A DNA stretch of 64,000 nt. Source: Rhizobacter terrae (GTDB lineage Bacteria; Pseudomonadota; Gammaproteobacteria; Burkholderiales; Burkholderiaceae_C). Under the pieces are notes generated by a model. It was given only the letters and a program-made list of their open reading frames with translations. It ran no database searches and was not told the origin of the DNA. The stretch lies in contig NZ_QUSW01000001.1 of assembly GCF_003852895.1 (NCBI RefSeq), positions 806,001 to 870,000 on the forward strand, read 5' to 3'. A program made the translations under genes and the position numbers. Shown piece after piece: positions 26,142 through 35,502 of the stretch (within the stretch, counting starts at the first letter, position 1; the number at the start of each line of letters is the position of its first letter).

Positions 26142-28684
26142 CCCATCGGCCTGGGCGTGTCGCGACCCATCGACGCGAACGCCTGGTGCGCGACTGGGAA
26201 CTGGCATCGGTTCCAGCGGGAAGCCTGAGCGATCCGTCCCAGCTGGCCGACACCGGTCCGCATGCGTGGGTGGCAGCCCAGCGTCCGGGCACCGTGGCCG
26301 CCGCGCTGCGCGACGCCGGCACATGGTCGCTGGACCATCCGCCACGCCGCTTCGACGCGGACGACTGGTGGTACCGCACCCATTTCACCGCTCCCGAGTC
26401 CGATGACGGCGACGAGGTCGTCCTCGGCTTCGACGGACTCGCCACGCTGGCCGATGTCTGGCTCAACGGCGAACTGCTGCTGTCCAGCGAGAACATGTTC
26501 GTCGCCCATGAGCACGAGGTGCGTTCGCGGCTGCGCTCCGGCCGCAACGAACTGGTGATGCGCTTCCGATCGCTGGATGCGGCATTGGCTGCGAAACGCC
26601 CGCGCCCCGCGTGGCGGGCGCCGATGATCGAGCACCAGCAACTGCGCTGGTTGCGGACCACCGTCCTGGGCCGCACCCCCGGCTGGTCGCCGCCTGCAGC
26701 AGCCGTCGGGCCGTGGCGGGATGTCTGGATCGAGACTCGCTCGCTGGTCGACGTGAGCCATCTGCGCATGCATGCGTCGGTGAATGGCACGGAGGGCGTC
26801 GTGCAGGTCGGCGCCAGCATCGCTGCGCACGCCGGGCAACGCATCGACGCCGTCGTGCTTGAAGTCGAGCGCAACGGGCAGTCGTACCGCACCCTGTTGT
26901 CGCGAGAGGCCGGGACGCAATTCGCCGGGTCGCTGAGCATTGACGCACCCGCGCTGTGGTGGCCGCACACCCACGGCGAGCCGGCGCTGTACGGCGCGCG
27001 CTTGTCGGTGTCCCTGGCCGGCCGGAACGATCCGGTGACCGTCGACCTCGGTCGCATCGGCTTTCGCACCATCGAGGCCGACACCTCACAAGGCCGCTTT
27101 GCCATCCGAGTCAACGGCGTGCCGGTGTTCTGCCGCGGGGCCTGCTGGACGCCGCTGGATCCTGTCTCTTTCTCCAGCGACCGCGAGTCGTACACGCAAG
27201 CCATCGCCCAAGTTCGCGGCGCCGGCATGAACATGCTGCGCGTGGGCGGCACCATGGTCTACGAAGACGATGCCTTCCATGACGCGTGCGACGAGCAGGG
27301 CATGCTGGTTTGGCAGGAGCTCATGTTCGCGAACATGGACTACCCGACGGAGCCGGCGTTCCTCGCCTCGGTGGAAACCGAGGTCCGCCAGCAGCTGGGC
27401 CGGCTGCAATCGCGGCCCAGCCTGGCCGTGGTCTGCGGCAACAGCGAGGTCGAGCAGCAGGCCGCCATGTGGGGCGCGACGCGTGAGCGCTGGGCGCCCG
27501 CCCTCTTCCATGAGCATGTGCCGTCCTGGGTGCGCGAGACGCTGCCGCTGACCGCCTACTGGCCGTCGAGCGCCCATGGCGGCGCCTTCCCGTACCAGGG
27601 CGACGCCGGCACCACCTCCTACTACGGCGTGGGCGCCTACCTGCGCCCGCAGGACGATGCCCGCCGCTCGGACCTGAGCTTCGCCACTGAATGCCTGGCC
27701 TTCGCCCACCTGCCAGATGCATCGACCATCACCCGCATGCCCGGCGGCGAGAGCCTGAGGGTGACGCACCCCGGCTGGAAGTCGCGCACGCCGCGTGACC
27801 TGGGCGCGGGCTGGGACTTCGAGGACGTCCGCGACCACTACCTCGCCGAACTCTTCAAGCTCGATCCTTCCAGGCTGCGCTACGCCGACCACGGGCGCTA
27901 CCTCGAACTGGGCCGCGTCGCCACCGGCGAGGTGATGGCCGCCGCGTTCAAGGAATGGCGCCGCGCGGGCTCGCGCTGCGGCGGTGCACTCGTGTGGTTC
28001 CTGCATGACCTGTGGGCTGGCGCAGGCTGGGGCTTGCTCGACGACCAGGGCCAGCCCAAGGCGGCGATGCATATCCTTGGTCGCGTGCTGCAACCGGTGT
28101 CGCTGGCCTTCACCGACGAGGGCGGCAACGGGCTCTACCTTCATGCCGTGAACGAGCAGGCCGCACCGGTCGCCGCCTCGCTGTCCATCGCGGCGTACAA
28201 CGAATCCGCAGCACTGGTGGGGCACGCGAGCCAGCCCATCGCACTCGATGCCCGCAGCACGCGCGGCCTGCCGGTGGCGGGCTTCTTCGACGGCTTCCTC
28301 GATCTCTCGGCGGCGTACCGCTTCGGCCCGCCACCGGCGCAGGTCGTCGTCGCCAGCCTGCTCGACAAGGACGCGAAGCTGCTCGCCCAGGACTTCCACT
28401 TCCCGGCAGGCTTCTCGGCGCAGCGCGAAGACGACGTGGGGCTCAGTGCGGCCATCACGCACCGCAGTGACGAGGGCATCGAACTCACGATCCACACCGA
28501 GCGCCTCGCGCAGCACGTGTGCGTCGAATGGCCCGGCTACGCCGCAGCCGACAATCATTTCCACTTGGCGCCGCGAGGAGCCAGGACGCTCCTGCTGCGC
28601 GGCCCCGCCTCCGGCGCGGCCCACCGCGGCAGCCTGCGCGCGCTCAACTCCAGGCGCAGCATCAGCATCGAGGACAGCAGATGA
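26138..28684 (+). CDS. Glycoside hydrolase family 2, beta-mannosidase-like
   Basis: This 848-residue protein has a sugar-binding jelly roll (about 45-200), an Ig-like beta-sandwich (about 205-310), a TIM barrel (about 320-640) and C-terminal beta domains. The predicted acid/base is Glu437 in VVCGNSEVEQ, and the predicted nucleophile is Glu518 in SFATECLAF; their spacing suits beta-mannosidases. There is no signal peptide, so it should act in the cytoplasm. Overlapping start and stop codons couple it to both the carrier protein and the hydrolase gene. The real sugar substrate is unknown. Confidence 0.82.
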   Translation: MTHRPGRVATHRRERLVRDWELASVPAGSLSDPSQLADTGPHAWVAAQRPGTVAAALRDAGTWSLDHPPRRFDADDWWYRTHFTAPESDDGDEVVLGFDGLATLADVWLNGELLLSSENMFVAHEHEVRSRLRSGRNELVMRFRSLDAALAAKRPRPAWRAPMIEHQQLRWLRTTVLGRTPGWSPPAAAVGPWRDVWIETRSLVDVSHLRMHASVNGTEGVVQVGASIAAHAGQRIDAVVLEVERNGQSYRTLLSREAGTQFAGSLSIDAPALWWPHTHGEPALYGARLSVSLAGRNDPVTVDLGRIGFRTIEADTSQGRFAIRVNGVPVFCRGACWTPLDPVSFSSDRESYTQAIAQVRGAGMNMLRVGGTMVYEDDAFHDACDEQGMLVWQELMFANMDYPTEPAFLASVETEVRQQLGRLQSRPSLAVVCGNSEVEQQAAMWGATRERWAPALFHEHVPSWVRETLPLTAYWPSSAHGGAFPYQGDAGTTSYYGVGAYLRPQDDARRSDLSFATECLAFAHLPDASTITRMPGGESLRVTHPGWKSRTPRDLGAGWDFEDVRDHYLAELFKLDPSRLRYADHGRYLELGRVATGEVMAAAFKEWRRAGSRCGGALVWFLHDLWAGAGWGLLDDQGQPKAAMHILGRVLQPVSLAFTDEGGNGLYLHAVNEQAAPVAASLSIAAYNESAALVGHASQPIALDARSTRGLPVAGFFDGFLDLSAAYRFGPPPAQVVVASLLDKDAKLLAQDFHFPAGFSAQREDDVGLSAAITHRSDEGIELTIHTERLAQHVCVEWPGYAAADNHFHLAPRGARTLLLRGPASGAAHRGSLRALNSRRSISIEDSR

Positions 28685-30513
28685 CGATGCGAAGCCTCTA
28701 CTTCGGGCAGACCGGTCGCGAGGCCCTGGCCTGGCTGCACGACGCCGAGCAGCCTGCGCAGCGCGGGCTGGTCATCTGCAGCAGCTTCGGCCGCGAGGAT
28801 CTGTGCATCCACCGCAGCCTGAAGCACATCGCCCAGGCCGCGGCAGCACAAGGCATGCCCGCGCTGCGTTTCGACTATCCGGGCTCCGGTGACAGCGCGG
28901 GTGCTGAATTCGGCGACGGGGTCGTCGGCCGCTGGATCGCATCGATCGGCGACGCCATCGACACGCTCAAGCAGGAGACCGGCGTCACCGAGGTCTGCCT
29001 GCTGGGCGTGCGCCTGGGCACCTTGCTGGCCGCCTGCGCCGCAACGGGCCGCGACGACGTGGCGGGCATGGTGGCCATCGCACCGCTCATCGCCGGCCGC
29101 TTCTACGTGCGCGAGCTGAAGGCCTACGCGCTGGGCGCCGCGAGCATGGGCATGACCGTGCCGCAGGAGCGCGGTGACCACCTGCTGCAAGCCGGCGGCT
29201 TCGCGATGGACGACACCACGCAGGAAGCGCTCAAGGCCGTGGACCTGCTCAAGGACGACTGGAAGCCGCCCTACCCCGCGCTCATCATCGAGCGCGACGA
29301 CGTGCCGCCCGATCCGCGCTGGCTGCAGCACCTGCAGGGCGTGGGCTCGCAGGTGTCCTCGCTGCGCATCCCGGGCTTTGCGGGCATGGTGCGCGACTCC
29401 TCGCCGCACCACTGCGAGGTGCCGTCGATGATCATCGACGCGGTCATGCCGTGGATGATGGAACGCTTGCCGCTCAGCGGCTCGGCACACGTGAAGTCCG
29501 TGCCGGTGGCAAGCGCCATGCGCTGGACCTCGCCACAGGGCGTGGAGCTGGTCGAACAGGTCGAGACGGTGGACGTCGGTGCGCGTCTCACCGCGCTGGT
29601 GACCCGGCCCGCCTCTGCGGCGGTCGACTCTGCTCCGCAGCGAGCCATCGTGCTGCTGTCGGGCGGGGCGGACCGGCGCATTGGCCCGGGCCGTCTCTTC
29701 GTACGCTTTGCGAGGGAATGGGCTGCACGTGGCTTCATCGTGCTGCGGCTGGACCTGTCGGGCATCGGCGACAGCGAGCCGCGTCCGGGCATGGCGGAGA
29801 ACCTTCCCTACATGCGCCATGCGCTGGATGACATCGCCGCCGCCGTGCAGCACCTGCGGCGCGAGCACCGCGTCGGCCACTGCCAGCTGGTCGGCCACTG
29901 TGCCGGCGCCTACAACGCATTCCGCGCTGCGGTGGAAACGACCGTGGTGGACTCGGTGGTCCTCATCAATCCGCTGCTGTACCTGTCCGTGGGCGACGGC
30001 CCGGTGGATCTGACCGTGCAGAGGACCGAGGTGAACGACTCCGTGCGCGGCTACAAGCGAAGCCTGTTCCACTGGGACCGGTGGCGCGCGCTCCTGGCCG
30101 ACCCCGGCAAGGTCCTGCGCGTGGGCCGCATCCTGGCCGAGCTGGTGCGCGGCAAGCTGTCGAATCGTGTCCGCGACCTGATGCGCCTGCTCGGCGTGCA
30201 CCTCAAGGACGATTTGCCCAGCGAGCTGTTGAAGCTTGCACGGCGCAACACGCAGGTCCGACTCGTGTTCTCCGACGACGAACATGGCGAGTCGCTGCTG
30301 TGGTCACTGGGTGGCGCCACCGTCAAGCGACTGAGGCGCAAGGGCAGGCTCAGCATCGACCACGCCCGTGGCGCCGATCACCTGTTCACGCTGCAGTCAG
30401 ACCGCGAGGCCCTGGTCAAGCAGCTTGCCGGGCTGATCGAGCCGGTGCAGGCAACCAGCTCACCATCTCCGGTCGCTCACCGGGCGATGTCGCCTTCCAA
30501 GGGCATGGCCTGA
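28681..30513 (+). CDS. Tandem alpha/beta-hydrolase protein with atypical nucleophile elbows
   Basis: This 610-residue protein has two alpha/beta-hydrolase units. The first (about 25-265) has RFDYPGSGDSAG, but its nucleophile elbow reads LLGVRLG, with Arg111 at the serine position. This resembles exosortase-associated hydrolases. The second (about 320-600) has LDLSGIGDSEPRPG and the elbow LVGHCAGAY, with Cys407 as the possible nucleophile. A thioester or acyl-transfer role on the carrier protein is an attractive guess. It starts within the GH2 stop (ATGA) and ends the operon. Confidence 0.78.
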   Translation: MTMRSLYFGQTGREALAWLHDAEQPAQRGLVICSSFGREDLCIHRSLKHIAQAAAAQGMPALRFDYPGSGDSAGAEFGDGVVGRWIASIGDAIDTLKQETGVTEVCLLGVRLGTLLAACAATGRDDVAGMVAIAPLIAGRFYVRELKAYALGAASMGMTVPQERGDHLLQAGGFAMDDTTQEALKAVDLLKDDWKPPYPALIIERDDVPPDPRWLQHLQGVGSQVSSLRIPGFAGMVRDSSPHHCEVPSMIIDAVMPWMMERLPLSGSAHVKSVPVASAMRWTSPQGVELVEQVETVDVGARLTALVTRPASAAVDSAPQRAIVLLSGGADRRIGPGRLFVRFAREWAARGFIVLRLDLSGIGDSEPRPGMAENLPYMRHALDDIAAAVQHLRREHRVGHCQLVGHCAGAYNAFRAAVETTVVDSVVLINPLLYLSVGDGPVDLTVQRTEVNDSVRGYKRSLFHWDRWRALLADPGKVLRVGRILAELVRGKLSNRVRDLMRLLGVHLKDDLPSELLKLARRNTQVRLVFSDDEHGESLLWSLGGATVKRLRRKGRLSIDHARGADHLFTLQSDREALVKQLAGLIEPVQATSSPSPVAHRAMSPSKGMA

Positions 30514-30535
30514 CCTTGCATCGGCACCCATGAAA

Positions 30536-30558
30536 AAGGGCCTGCATCGCAGGCCCTT
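30536..30558. terminator. Hairpin between convergent hydrolase and desaturase genes
   Basis: A ten-base stem AAGGGCCTGC/GCAGGCCCTT has a three-base loop. On the minus strand it runs into five T, so it is a good terminator for the desaturase. It may also stop the plus-strand operon, though less T-rich on that side. Confidence 0.75.
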
Positions 30559-30579
30559 CGTTCAAGCGAGGCGTGACCC

Positions 30580-31803
30580 TCAGGCGTGTGCAGCGCGCAG
30601 CTTGAGCGCGAACTCCTGCAGCGCGGCGATGCCGCTTTCTTCCGCCTTCTTGCACCAGGCCTGCAGATCGATCACGAGCTGCTCGGCCGACACGTTGGTG
30701 CGCGTCCAGAGCTGGCGCAGCTCTTCGCGCATCGCCACGAGCTTGGCGAGGCCGGCGTTCTGGGCACAGGCGTTGGCCACTTGCGTCTTCACGTCGCTCG
30801 GAATCTTGTCTTCGTCGCGATGGAGCCAGCGCTTGGCCAAGTGCATTTCCTTCCACTTCGCGGTGTTCTGCGCGCCTTCGGCCTTCAGCCGGGCCAGCTC
30901 CACGCGGCAGGCGTGGCGCAGGTGCTTGGCGTACTTGGCCATCACTTCATAGCGGTTGGCGATGATGGCTTCCAGCGTCTGCGAGTCGGCCACCGGCTTC
31001 ACGTTGCCCAGCTTGAGCTGCGGCACGGTCTTGCGCACCTTGGCCCAGCCCAGCATCTCCAGGCCGCGGATGTAGGCCCAGCCGATGTCGAATTCGTAGG
31101 GCTTGACCGACAGCTTGGCAGAGGTCGGGTAGGTGTGGTGGTTGTTGTGCAGCTCTTCGCCGCCGATGATGATGCCCCAGGGCGACACGTTGCGCGACGC
31201 GTCCGAAGCTTCGAAATTGCGATAACCCCACCAGTGGCCGATGCCGTTGATGATGCCGGCGGCGGTGATGGGAATCCACAGCATCTGCACGGCCCAGACG
31301 GCCGCGCCGATGGCGCCGAACAGCACCAGGTCGACGATGAGCGTGATGCCCACGCCCTGCCAGGTGAAACGGCTGTAGACGTTGCGCTCCATCCAGTCGT
31401 CGGGCGTGCCGTGGCCGAACTTGGCCAGCGTCTGCTGATTCTTGGCTTCTTCACGATAGAGCTCGCTGCCCTCGAGCAGCACCTTCTTGATGCCGCGGGT
31501 CTGCGGGCTGTGCGGGTCTTCTTCCGTCTCGCACTTGGCGTGGTGCTTGCGGTGGATGGCAACCCATTCCTTGGTGACCATGCCGGTCATCAGCCACAGC
31601 CACAGGCGGAAGAAATGCGAGGGGATGGGGCCCAGGTCGAGCGCGCGGTGCGCCTGCGAGCGGTGCAGGAAGATCGTGACGGACGCGATCGTGATGTGGG
31701 TGGTGACCAGCGTGTAGAGGGCAACTTGCCACCACGCCATGCCCGACAGGCCATTGGCCAGCCAGTTGATCAGACCATCCCAAACCGACATCAGAAGATT
31801 CAT
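30580..31803 (-). CDS. Fatty acid desaturase (acyl-CoA delta-9 type)
   Basis: This 407-residue integral membrane di-iron enzyme introduces a double bond into acyl chains. Three histidine boxes are visible: HRSQAH, HRKHH and ELHNNHH, with a further NGIGHWWGYRN. There are about four membrane helices, then a C-terminal soluble extension of about 130 residues rich in Ala, Lys and Glu. A start at a nearby internal Met is possible. It stands alone, convergent with the carrier-protein operon. Confidence 0.9.
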   Translation of the reverse strand: MNLLMSVWDGLINWLANGLSGMAWWQVALYTLVTTHITIASVTIFLHRSQAHRALDLGPIPSHFFRLWLWLMTGMVTKEWVAIHRKHHAKCETEEDPHSPQTRGIKKVLLEGSELYREEAKNQQTLAKFGHGTPDDWMERNVYSRFTWQGVGITLIVDLVLFGAIGAAVWAVQMLWIPITAAGIINGIGHWWGYRNFEASDASRNVSPWGIIIGGEELHNNHHTYPTSAKLSVKPYEFDIGWAYIRGLEMLGWAKVRKTVPQLKLGNVKPVADSQTLEAIIANRYEVMAKYAKHLRHACRVELARLKAEGAQNTAKWKEMHLAKRWLHRDEDKIPSDVKTQVANACAQNAGLAKLVAMREELRQLWTRTNVSAEQLVIDLQAWCKKAEESGIAALQEFALKLRAAHA

Positions 31804-31932
31804 GAAAAAGCCTTCAAGCCGTCACCGACGGCGGGTAATGCGCATTGTACTGACGCCCTCTGGTGATTCCCCTCGGAAACTACGGGGTTGGCCGCCATCA
31901 ATTCACATGATTTGCGGTGGATCAGCCCAGGT

Positions 31933-33192
31933 TCAACGGCGTTCCCAGGCCGCCGCGAAAAATCCATCGGTTTGGTGCCTGTGCGGCCACAAACGGAGGA
32001 ATTCGTCACGAACCAGCGTCTGGGAAGCGGACACATGGGCCTTGTCCAGGATCTCGGAGGCCGGCAAGGGTTGGAAATCCCGGCCATGGGCCTCGATGAA
32101 GGCGCGGGCAATCGCCTCATTCTCTTCGTCCAGCAGGCTGCAGGTGGCGTAGACCAGGCGGCCACCGGGCTTCACCAGCCGTGCGGCGCTTTCGAGGATC
32201 GCTGCCTGCTTCTGCGTCAATTCCTTGATCGCTTCGGGGCTTTGCCGCCATTTCATGTCCGGGTTGCGGCGCAGCGTGCCCAGGCCCGAGCACGGCGCGT
32301 CCACCAGCACGCGGTCGATCTTGCCGGCCAGGCGCTTCACGCGCGCGTCGCGCTCATGGGCGATCTGAACCGGGTGGACGTTGGACAGTCCGCTGCGCGC
32401 CAGGCGCGGCTTGAGCGCCGCCAGCCGATGGCCGGAAATATCGAAGGCATAGAGCATTCCGGTGTTACGCATGGCCGCACCCAGCGCCAGTGTCTTGCCG
32501 CCGGCGCCGGCGCAGAAATCCACCACCATCTCGCCGCGCTTGGCATCGGTCATCAGCGCGAGCAGCTGACTGCCCTCGTCCTGCACTTCGATTTCGCCCT
32601 TGGTGAAGACGTCGAGCTTGGCAAGGTTGGGCTTGCCGTCGATGCGAAGACCCCACGGCGAATACGGCGTCGGCACGGCCTGGATGTTGGCCTGTGCCAG
32701 CGCCGCCTGCACGTCGTCACGCTTGGCCTTGAAGGTGTTCACCCGCAGGTCGAGTGCGGCGGACTGGTTCATGCTGTCCACCAGCGGCCAGAACTCATTG
32801 CCCAGCTCGGCGTGCAGCGGCTCGGCCAGCCACTCGGGCAGGTTGTGCCGCAGCTTCTCGGGCAGCGAGGTTCGATCGACCTTCTTGACCTGCTCCAGCC
32901 AGTGCTGCTCCTGCTCGTTGAGCGCGGCGCGCAGGAAGCCTTCATTGCCCTGCCAGCCGAGGATGGCCAGTCGCCGCTCCATCTCGCCCTTGCCCGACTG
33001 CGCCAGGTGCTGGAACAGCAATCGGTTGCGCAACACGTTGTAGGTGGTTTCGGCCAGGGTGTGGCGCTCGCGGGCGCCGAGTGCGCGATGCTCGCGGAAG
33101 AAGGCGGAAACCACGCCGTCGGCGGGCGAATCGAACCTCATCACGCGGTGCAGCAGTTCGGTGGCGAGTTCGAGGAGGGCGTTCGGATGCAT
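31933..33192 (-). CDS. RsmB/NOP-family SAM-dependent RNA m5C methyltransferase
   Basis: This 419-residue protein has an N-terminal NusB-like helical domain. The Rossmann methyltransferase core has the SAM motif VVDFCAGAGGKTLAL. The two catalytic cysteines of RNA m5C methyltransferases appear in VDAPCSGLGTLRR and YATCSLL. It may be the 16S rRNA enzyme RsmB or a paralogue. The DUF1653 gene starts 24 bp away on the other strand, so they share a promoter region. Confidence 0.88.
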   Translation of the reverse strand: MHPNALLELATELLHRVMRFDSPADGVVSAFFREHRALGARERHTLAETTYNVLRNRLLFQHLAQSGKGEMERRLAILGWQGNEGFLRAALNEQEQHWLEQVKKVDRTSLPEKLRHNLPEWLAEPLHAELGNEFWPLVDSMNQSAALDLRVNTFKAKRDDVQAALAQANIQAVPTPYSPWGLRIDGKPNLAKLDVFTKGEIEVQDEGSQLLALMTDAKRGEMVVDFCAGAGGKTLALGAAMRNTGMLYAFDISGHRLAALKPRLARSGLSNVHPVQIAHERDARVKRLAGKIDRVLVDAPCSGLGTLRRNPDMKWRQSPEAIKELTQKQAAILESAARLVKPGGRLVYATCSLLDEENEAIARAFIEAHGRDFQPLPASEILDKAHVSASQTLVRDEFLRLWPHRHQTDGFFAAAWERR

Positions 33193-33215
33193 GGGCGCGA
33201 TTATCCTTGGCGGCC

Positions 33216-33452
33216 ATGAGCACCGACCTCGCCCCCCTGCCGCCCACGCCGACTGGCCGCTACCGCCACTACAAAGGCGGCGAATATGAAGTGATGGGCG
33301 TGGCCCGGCACAGCGAGACGCACGAGCCGTTGGTGGTGTACCGGACGCTCTACAACGACTCCGGCTGGTGGGTGCGGCCGCATGCGATGTTCTTCGGTGA
33401 GCTCGAAGTCGACGGCCAGACCGTGCGCCGCTTCGTGCGCATCGCGGACTGA
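33216..33452 (+). CDS. DUF1653 family protein
   Basis: This 78-residue cytosolic protein has the DUF1653 core GRYRHYKGGEYEVMGVARHSET, followed by LVVYRTLY and WWVRPHAMFFG. Function is unknown in the family. It lies 6 bp before a DUF1345 membrane protein, so the two are probably co-transcribed. Confidence 0.85.
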   Translation: MSTDLAPLPPTPTGRYRHYKGGEYEVMGVARHSETHEPLVVYRTLYNDSGWWVRPHAMFFGELEVDGQTVRRFVRIAD

Positions 33453-33458
33453 GGCCGC

Positions 33459-34100
33459 ATGGCCAACCACTTCCGCGCCCGTCCCCGCATGCTCATTGCC
33501 GCGGCGATCGGCATCGCCGTGGGACTCGCCGTGCCGGCATCGACGGTGGTCACCCGCGCGCTCATTGGATGGAACATGGCGGTGTGGCTGTACCTCGCGC
33601 TGATCGCGACGTCCATGTACCGCGCGGACCACGGCCGACTCAAGCGTGCGGCGCTGGCTCATTCGGAAGGCGCGCTGACCGTGTCCGTGCTGGTGGTGCT
33701 GGCCTCGCTGGCGAGCCTGGCGGCCATCGTGCTGGAGCTGGCGGCGAGCAGGCAGGGCCACATGCAGCCCGGCACGGCGCAGGTGGCGCTGACCCTGGTC
33801 ACCGTCACCGGCTCATGGCTGCTGCTGCCCACGCTCTTCACGCTGAACTACGCGAGCCTGTACTACTCGCGGGAACCCGGCATGGGCTTGGGATTCCCCG
33901 GTGCCGACCCTCAATTCCGCCCGCACTACGTGGACTTCCTTTACTTCTCGTTCACCATCGCGGTGGCGCTGCAGACCTCGGACGTGACCGTCACTGACAA
34001 GACCATGCGCATGGTGGTGCTGGCGCAATCGGTGCTGTCCTTCGTGTTCAACACTGCGGTCCTCGCATTCTTCATCAACATCGCGAGCGGGTTGTTCTGA
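33459..34100 (+). CDS. DUF1345 family membrane protein
   Basis: This 213-residue inner-membrane protein has about five hydrophobic helices. The conserved DUF1345 block is FLYFSFTIAVALQTSDVTVTDKTMRMVVL, quoted here in shortened form at about residues 162-190. An upstream loop YYSREPGMGLGFPG is also typical. Function is unknown. It follows the DUF1653 gene by 6 bp and precedes a GST by 25 bp. Confidence 0.85.
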   Translation: MANHFRARPRMLIAAAIGIAVGLAVPASTVVTRALIGWNMAVWLYLALIATSMYRADHGRLKRAALAHSEGALTVSVLVVLASLASLAAIVLELAASRQGHMQPGTAQVALTLVTVTGSWLLLPTLFTLNYASLYYSREPGMGLGFPGADPQFRPHYVDFLYFSFTIAVALQTSDVTVTDKTMRMVVLAQSVLSFVFNTAVLAFFINIASGLF

Positions 34101-34125
34101 ACAGCGTCAACGAAGGACTGTCGAC

Positions 34126-34770
34126 ATGCTCAAGCTCTACGGCTTTTCCAAGGTCAATCCCGTCGCGCGCGGTCACACGCGCGACCTGCGCGTGCTGTGG
34201 GCGCTGGAGGAGTTGCAATTGCCGTACGAACTCGCTGGCATGGACCACCCCGCGCACGACCTGAGCCGCGAGACGTATCGTGGGTTCAGTCCTTTCCAGC
34301 AAATCCCCGCCATCGACGACGACGGGTTGGTGCTGTCCGAGTCCGCCGCCATCCTGGTCTATCTGGCGAAGAAGTGCGGCCGACTGATCCCTGCCGACCG
34401 TGCCGCAGAGGCGCAGGTGATGCGCTGGTGCTTCGCCGCGATGAACTCGGTCGAGCCACCGTTGCTCGCCCTGATGGTGCACGACTGGACCGCGGATGGC
34501 AGCTGCGGCAAGCCTCGCGAGTTCCTGGTCGGCTGGGTGCATCGGATGCTCGGAAACCTGGAGCGCTGGCTCGCCGGCCGCGAGTTCGTCGCCACGACGG
34601 AGTTCACCGTGGCCGACATCCTGATGGCGCATGTGCTCTTGTCCGGCATCAAGGACGAACGATTGATCGAGCCCCACAAGGGCGTCGTGTCGTATCGGGA
34701 TCGGTGCCTGGCCCGGCCCGCGTGGCAGCGGACCATCGAGATGTATTGCGCGCGGGTCGAGGCGGGTTAG
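34126..34770 (+). CDS. Glutathione S-transferase family protein
   Basis: This 214-residue cytosolic protein has a thioredoxin-like N-terminal domain and a helical C-terminal domain. The glutathione-binding segment is QQIPAIDDDGLVLSESAAIL, with the cis-Pro and the Glu-Ser pair. The helical domain shows the N-capping TVADILMAHVL. The class and substrate are unknown. It ends near the convergent purN gene. Confidence 0.87.
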   Translation: MLKLYGFSKVNPVARGHTRDLRVLWALEELQLPYELAGMDHPAHDLSRETYRGFSPFQQIPAIDDDGLVLSESAAILVYLAKKCGRLIPADRAAEAQVMRWCFAAMNSVEPPLLALMVHDWTADGSCGKPREFLVGWVHRMLGNLERWLAGREFVATTEFTVADILMAHVLLSGIKDERLIEPHKGVVSYRDRCLARPAWQRTIEMYCARVEAG

Positions 34771-34805
34771 ACCGCCGTCGTCAGCCGCGAGGCCGGCGGT
34801 GGCCA

Positions 34806-35432
34806 CTACGCCAGCAGCTGGCTCTCGCCTCCGGTGTGCGTCACCACGCCACCCTCTTCGCGCAGCACGCCTTCCACCAGCCAGCGCACCGCCCTCGGGT
34901 AGATCACGTGCTCGCGGCTGAGCACGCGCGCGGCCAGCGTGGCCTCGTCGTCGCCGGGCAGAACCGGCACTGCAGCCTGGACGATGATGGGCCCGTGGTC
35001 CAACTCGGCCGTGACCAGATGCACGGTGGCCCCAGCCACCTTGCAGCCCGCCTCGATGGCACGGCGGTGCGTGTGCAGCCCGGTGAACGCCGGCAGCAGC
35101 GAGGGATGCACGTTCACCATCCGTCCCGCGAAACGCTGGACGAAGCCCGGCGAGAGGATGCGCATGAAGCCCGCCAGCACCAGCACATCGGGCTCGAAGC
35201 CTTCGATGACGCGAGCCAGTTCGGCATCGAACACCTCGCGTCCGGAATAGGCCTTGTGGTCCACGACCGCCGTCGCGATGCCGCGCTCCTTCGCGAAGCC
35301 GAGCCCGGCCGCCTCCGGCCGGTTGCTCACCACCGCGGCGATCCGCGCATTCCAGCCCTCGCTCGCGCAAGCGTGCACGATCGCCTCCATGTTGGAGCCG
35401 CGGCCGGAGATCAGGATCACGATGTTCTTCAT
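34806..35432 (-). CDS. purN: Phosphoribosylglycinamide formyltransferase
   Basis: This 208-residue purine-synthesis enzyme formylates GAR using 10-formyl-THF. It starts MKNIVILISGRGSN, the GAR-binding loop. The catalytic region is present as VNVHPSLLPAF with the Asn-His pair, and Asp lies in VTAELDHGPII. The internal ATG was chosen over one eight codons upstream. It is divergent from trpS. Confidence 0.94.
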   Translation of the reverse strand: MKNIVILISGRGSNMEAIVHACASEGWNARIAAVVSNRPEAAGLGFAKERGIATAVVDHKAYSGREVFDAELARVIEGFEPDVLVLAGFMRILSPGFVQRFAGRMVNVHPSLLPAFTGLHTHRRAIEAGCKVAGATVHLVTAELDHGPIIVQAAVPVLPGDDEATLAARVLSREHVIYPRAVRWLVEGVLREEGGVVTHTGGESQLLA

Positions 35433-35502
35433 GGCGGGCGAAAGTGTAGCGGCCACCTACAATCCGCCTCCTGCCCCTTCAGCCCTCCAGACCGCCACTG
35501 CG

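Noticed and set aside
28555-30285. A 576-codon minus-strand frame opposite the tandem hydrolase
   Set aside because: Composition is His/Gln/Ala/Val-rich without motifs; the plus-strand gene has two clear hydrolase units and coupling to GH2.
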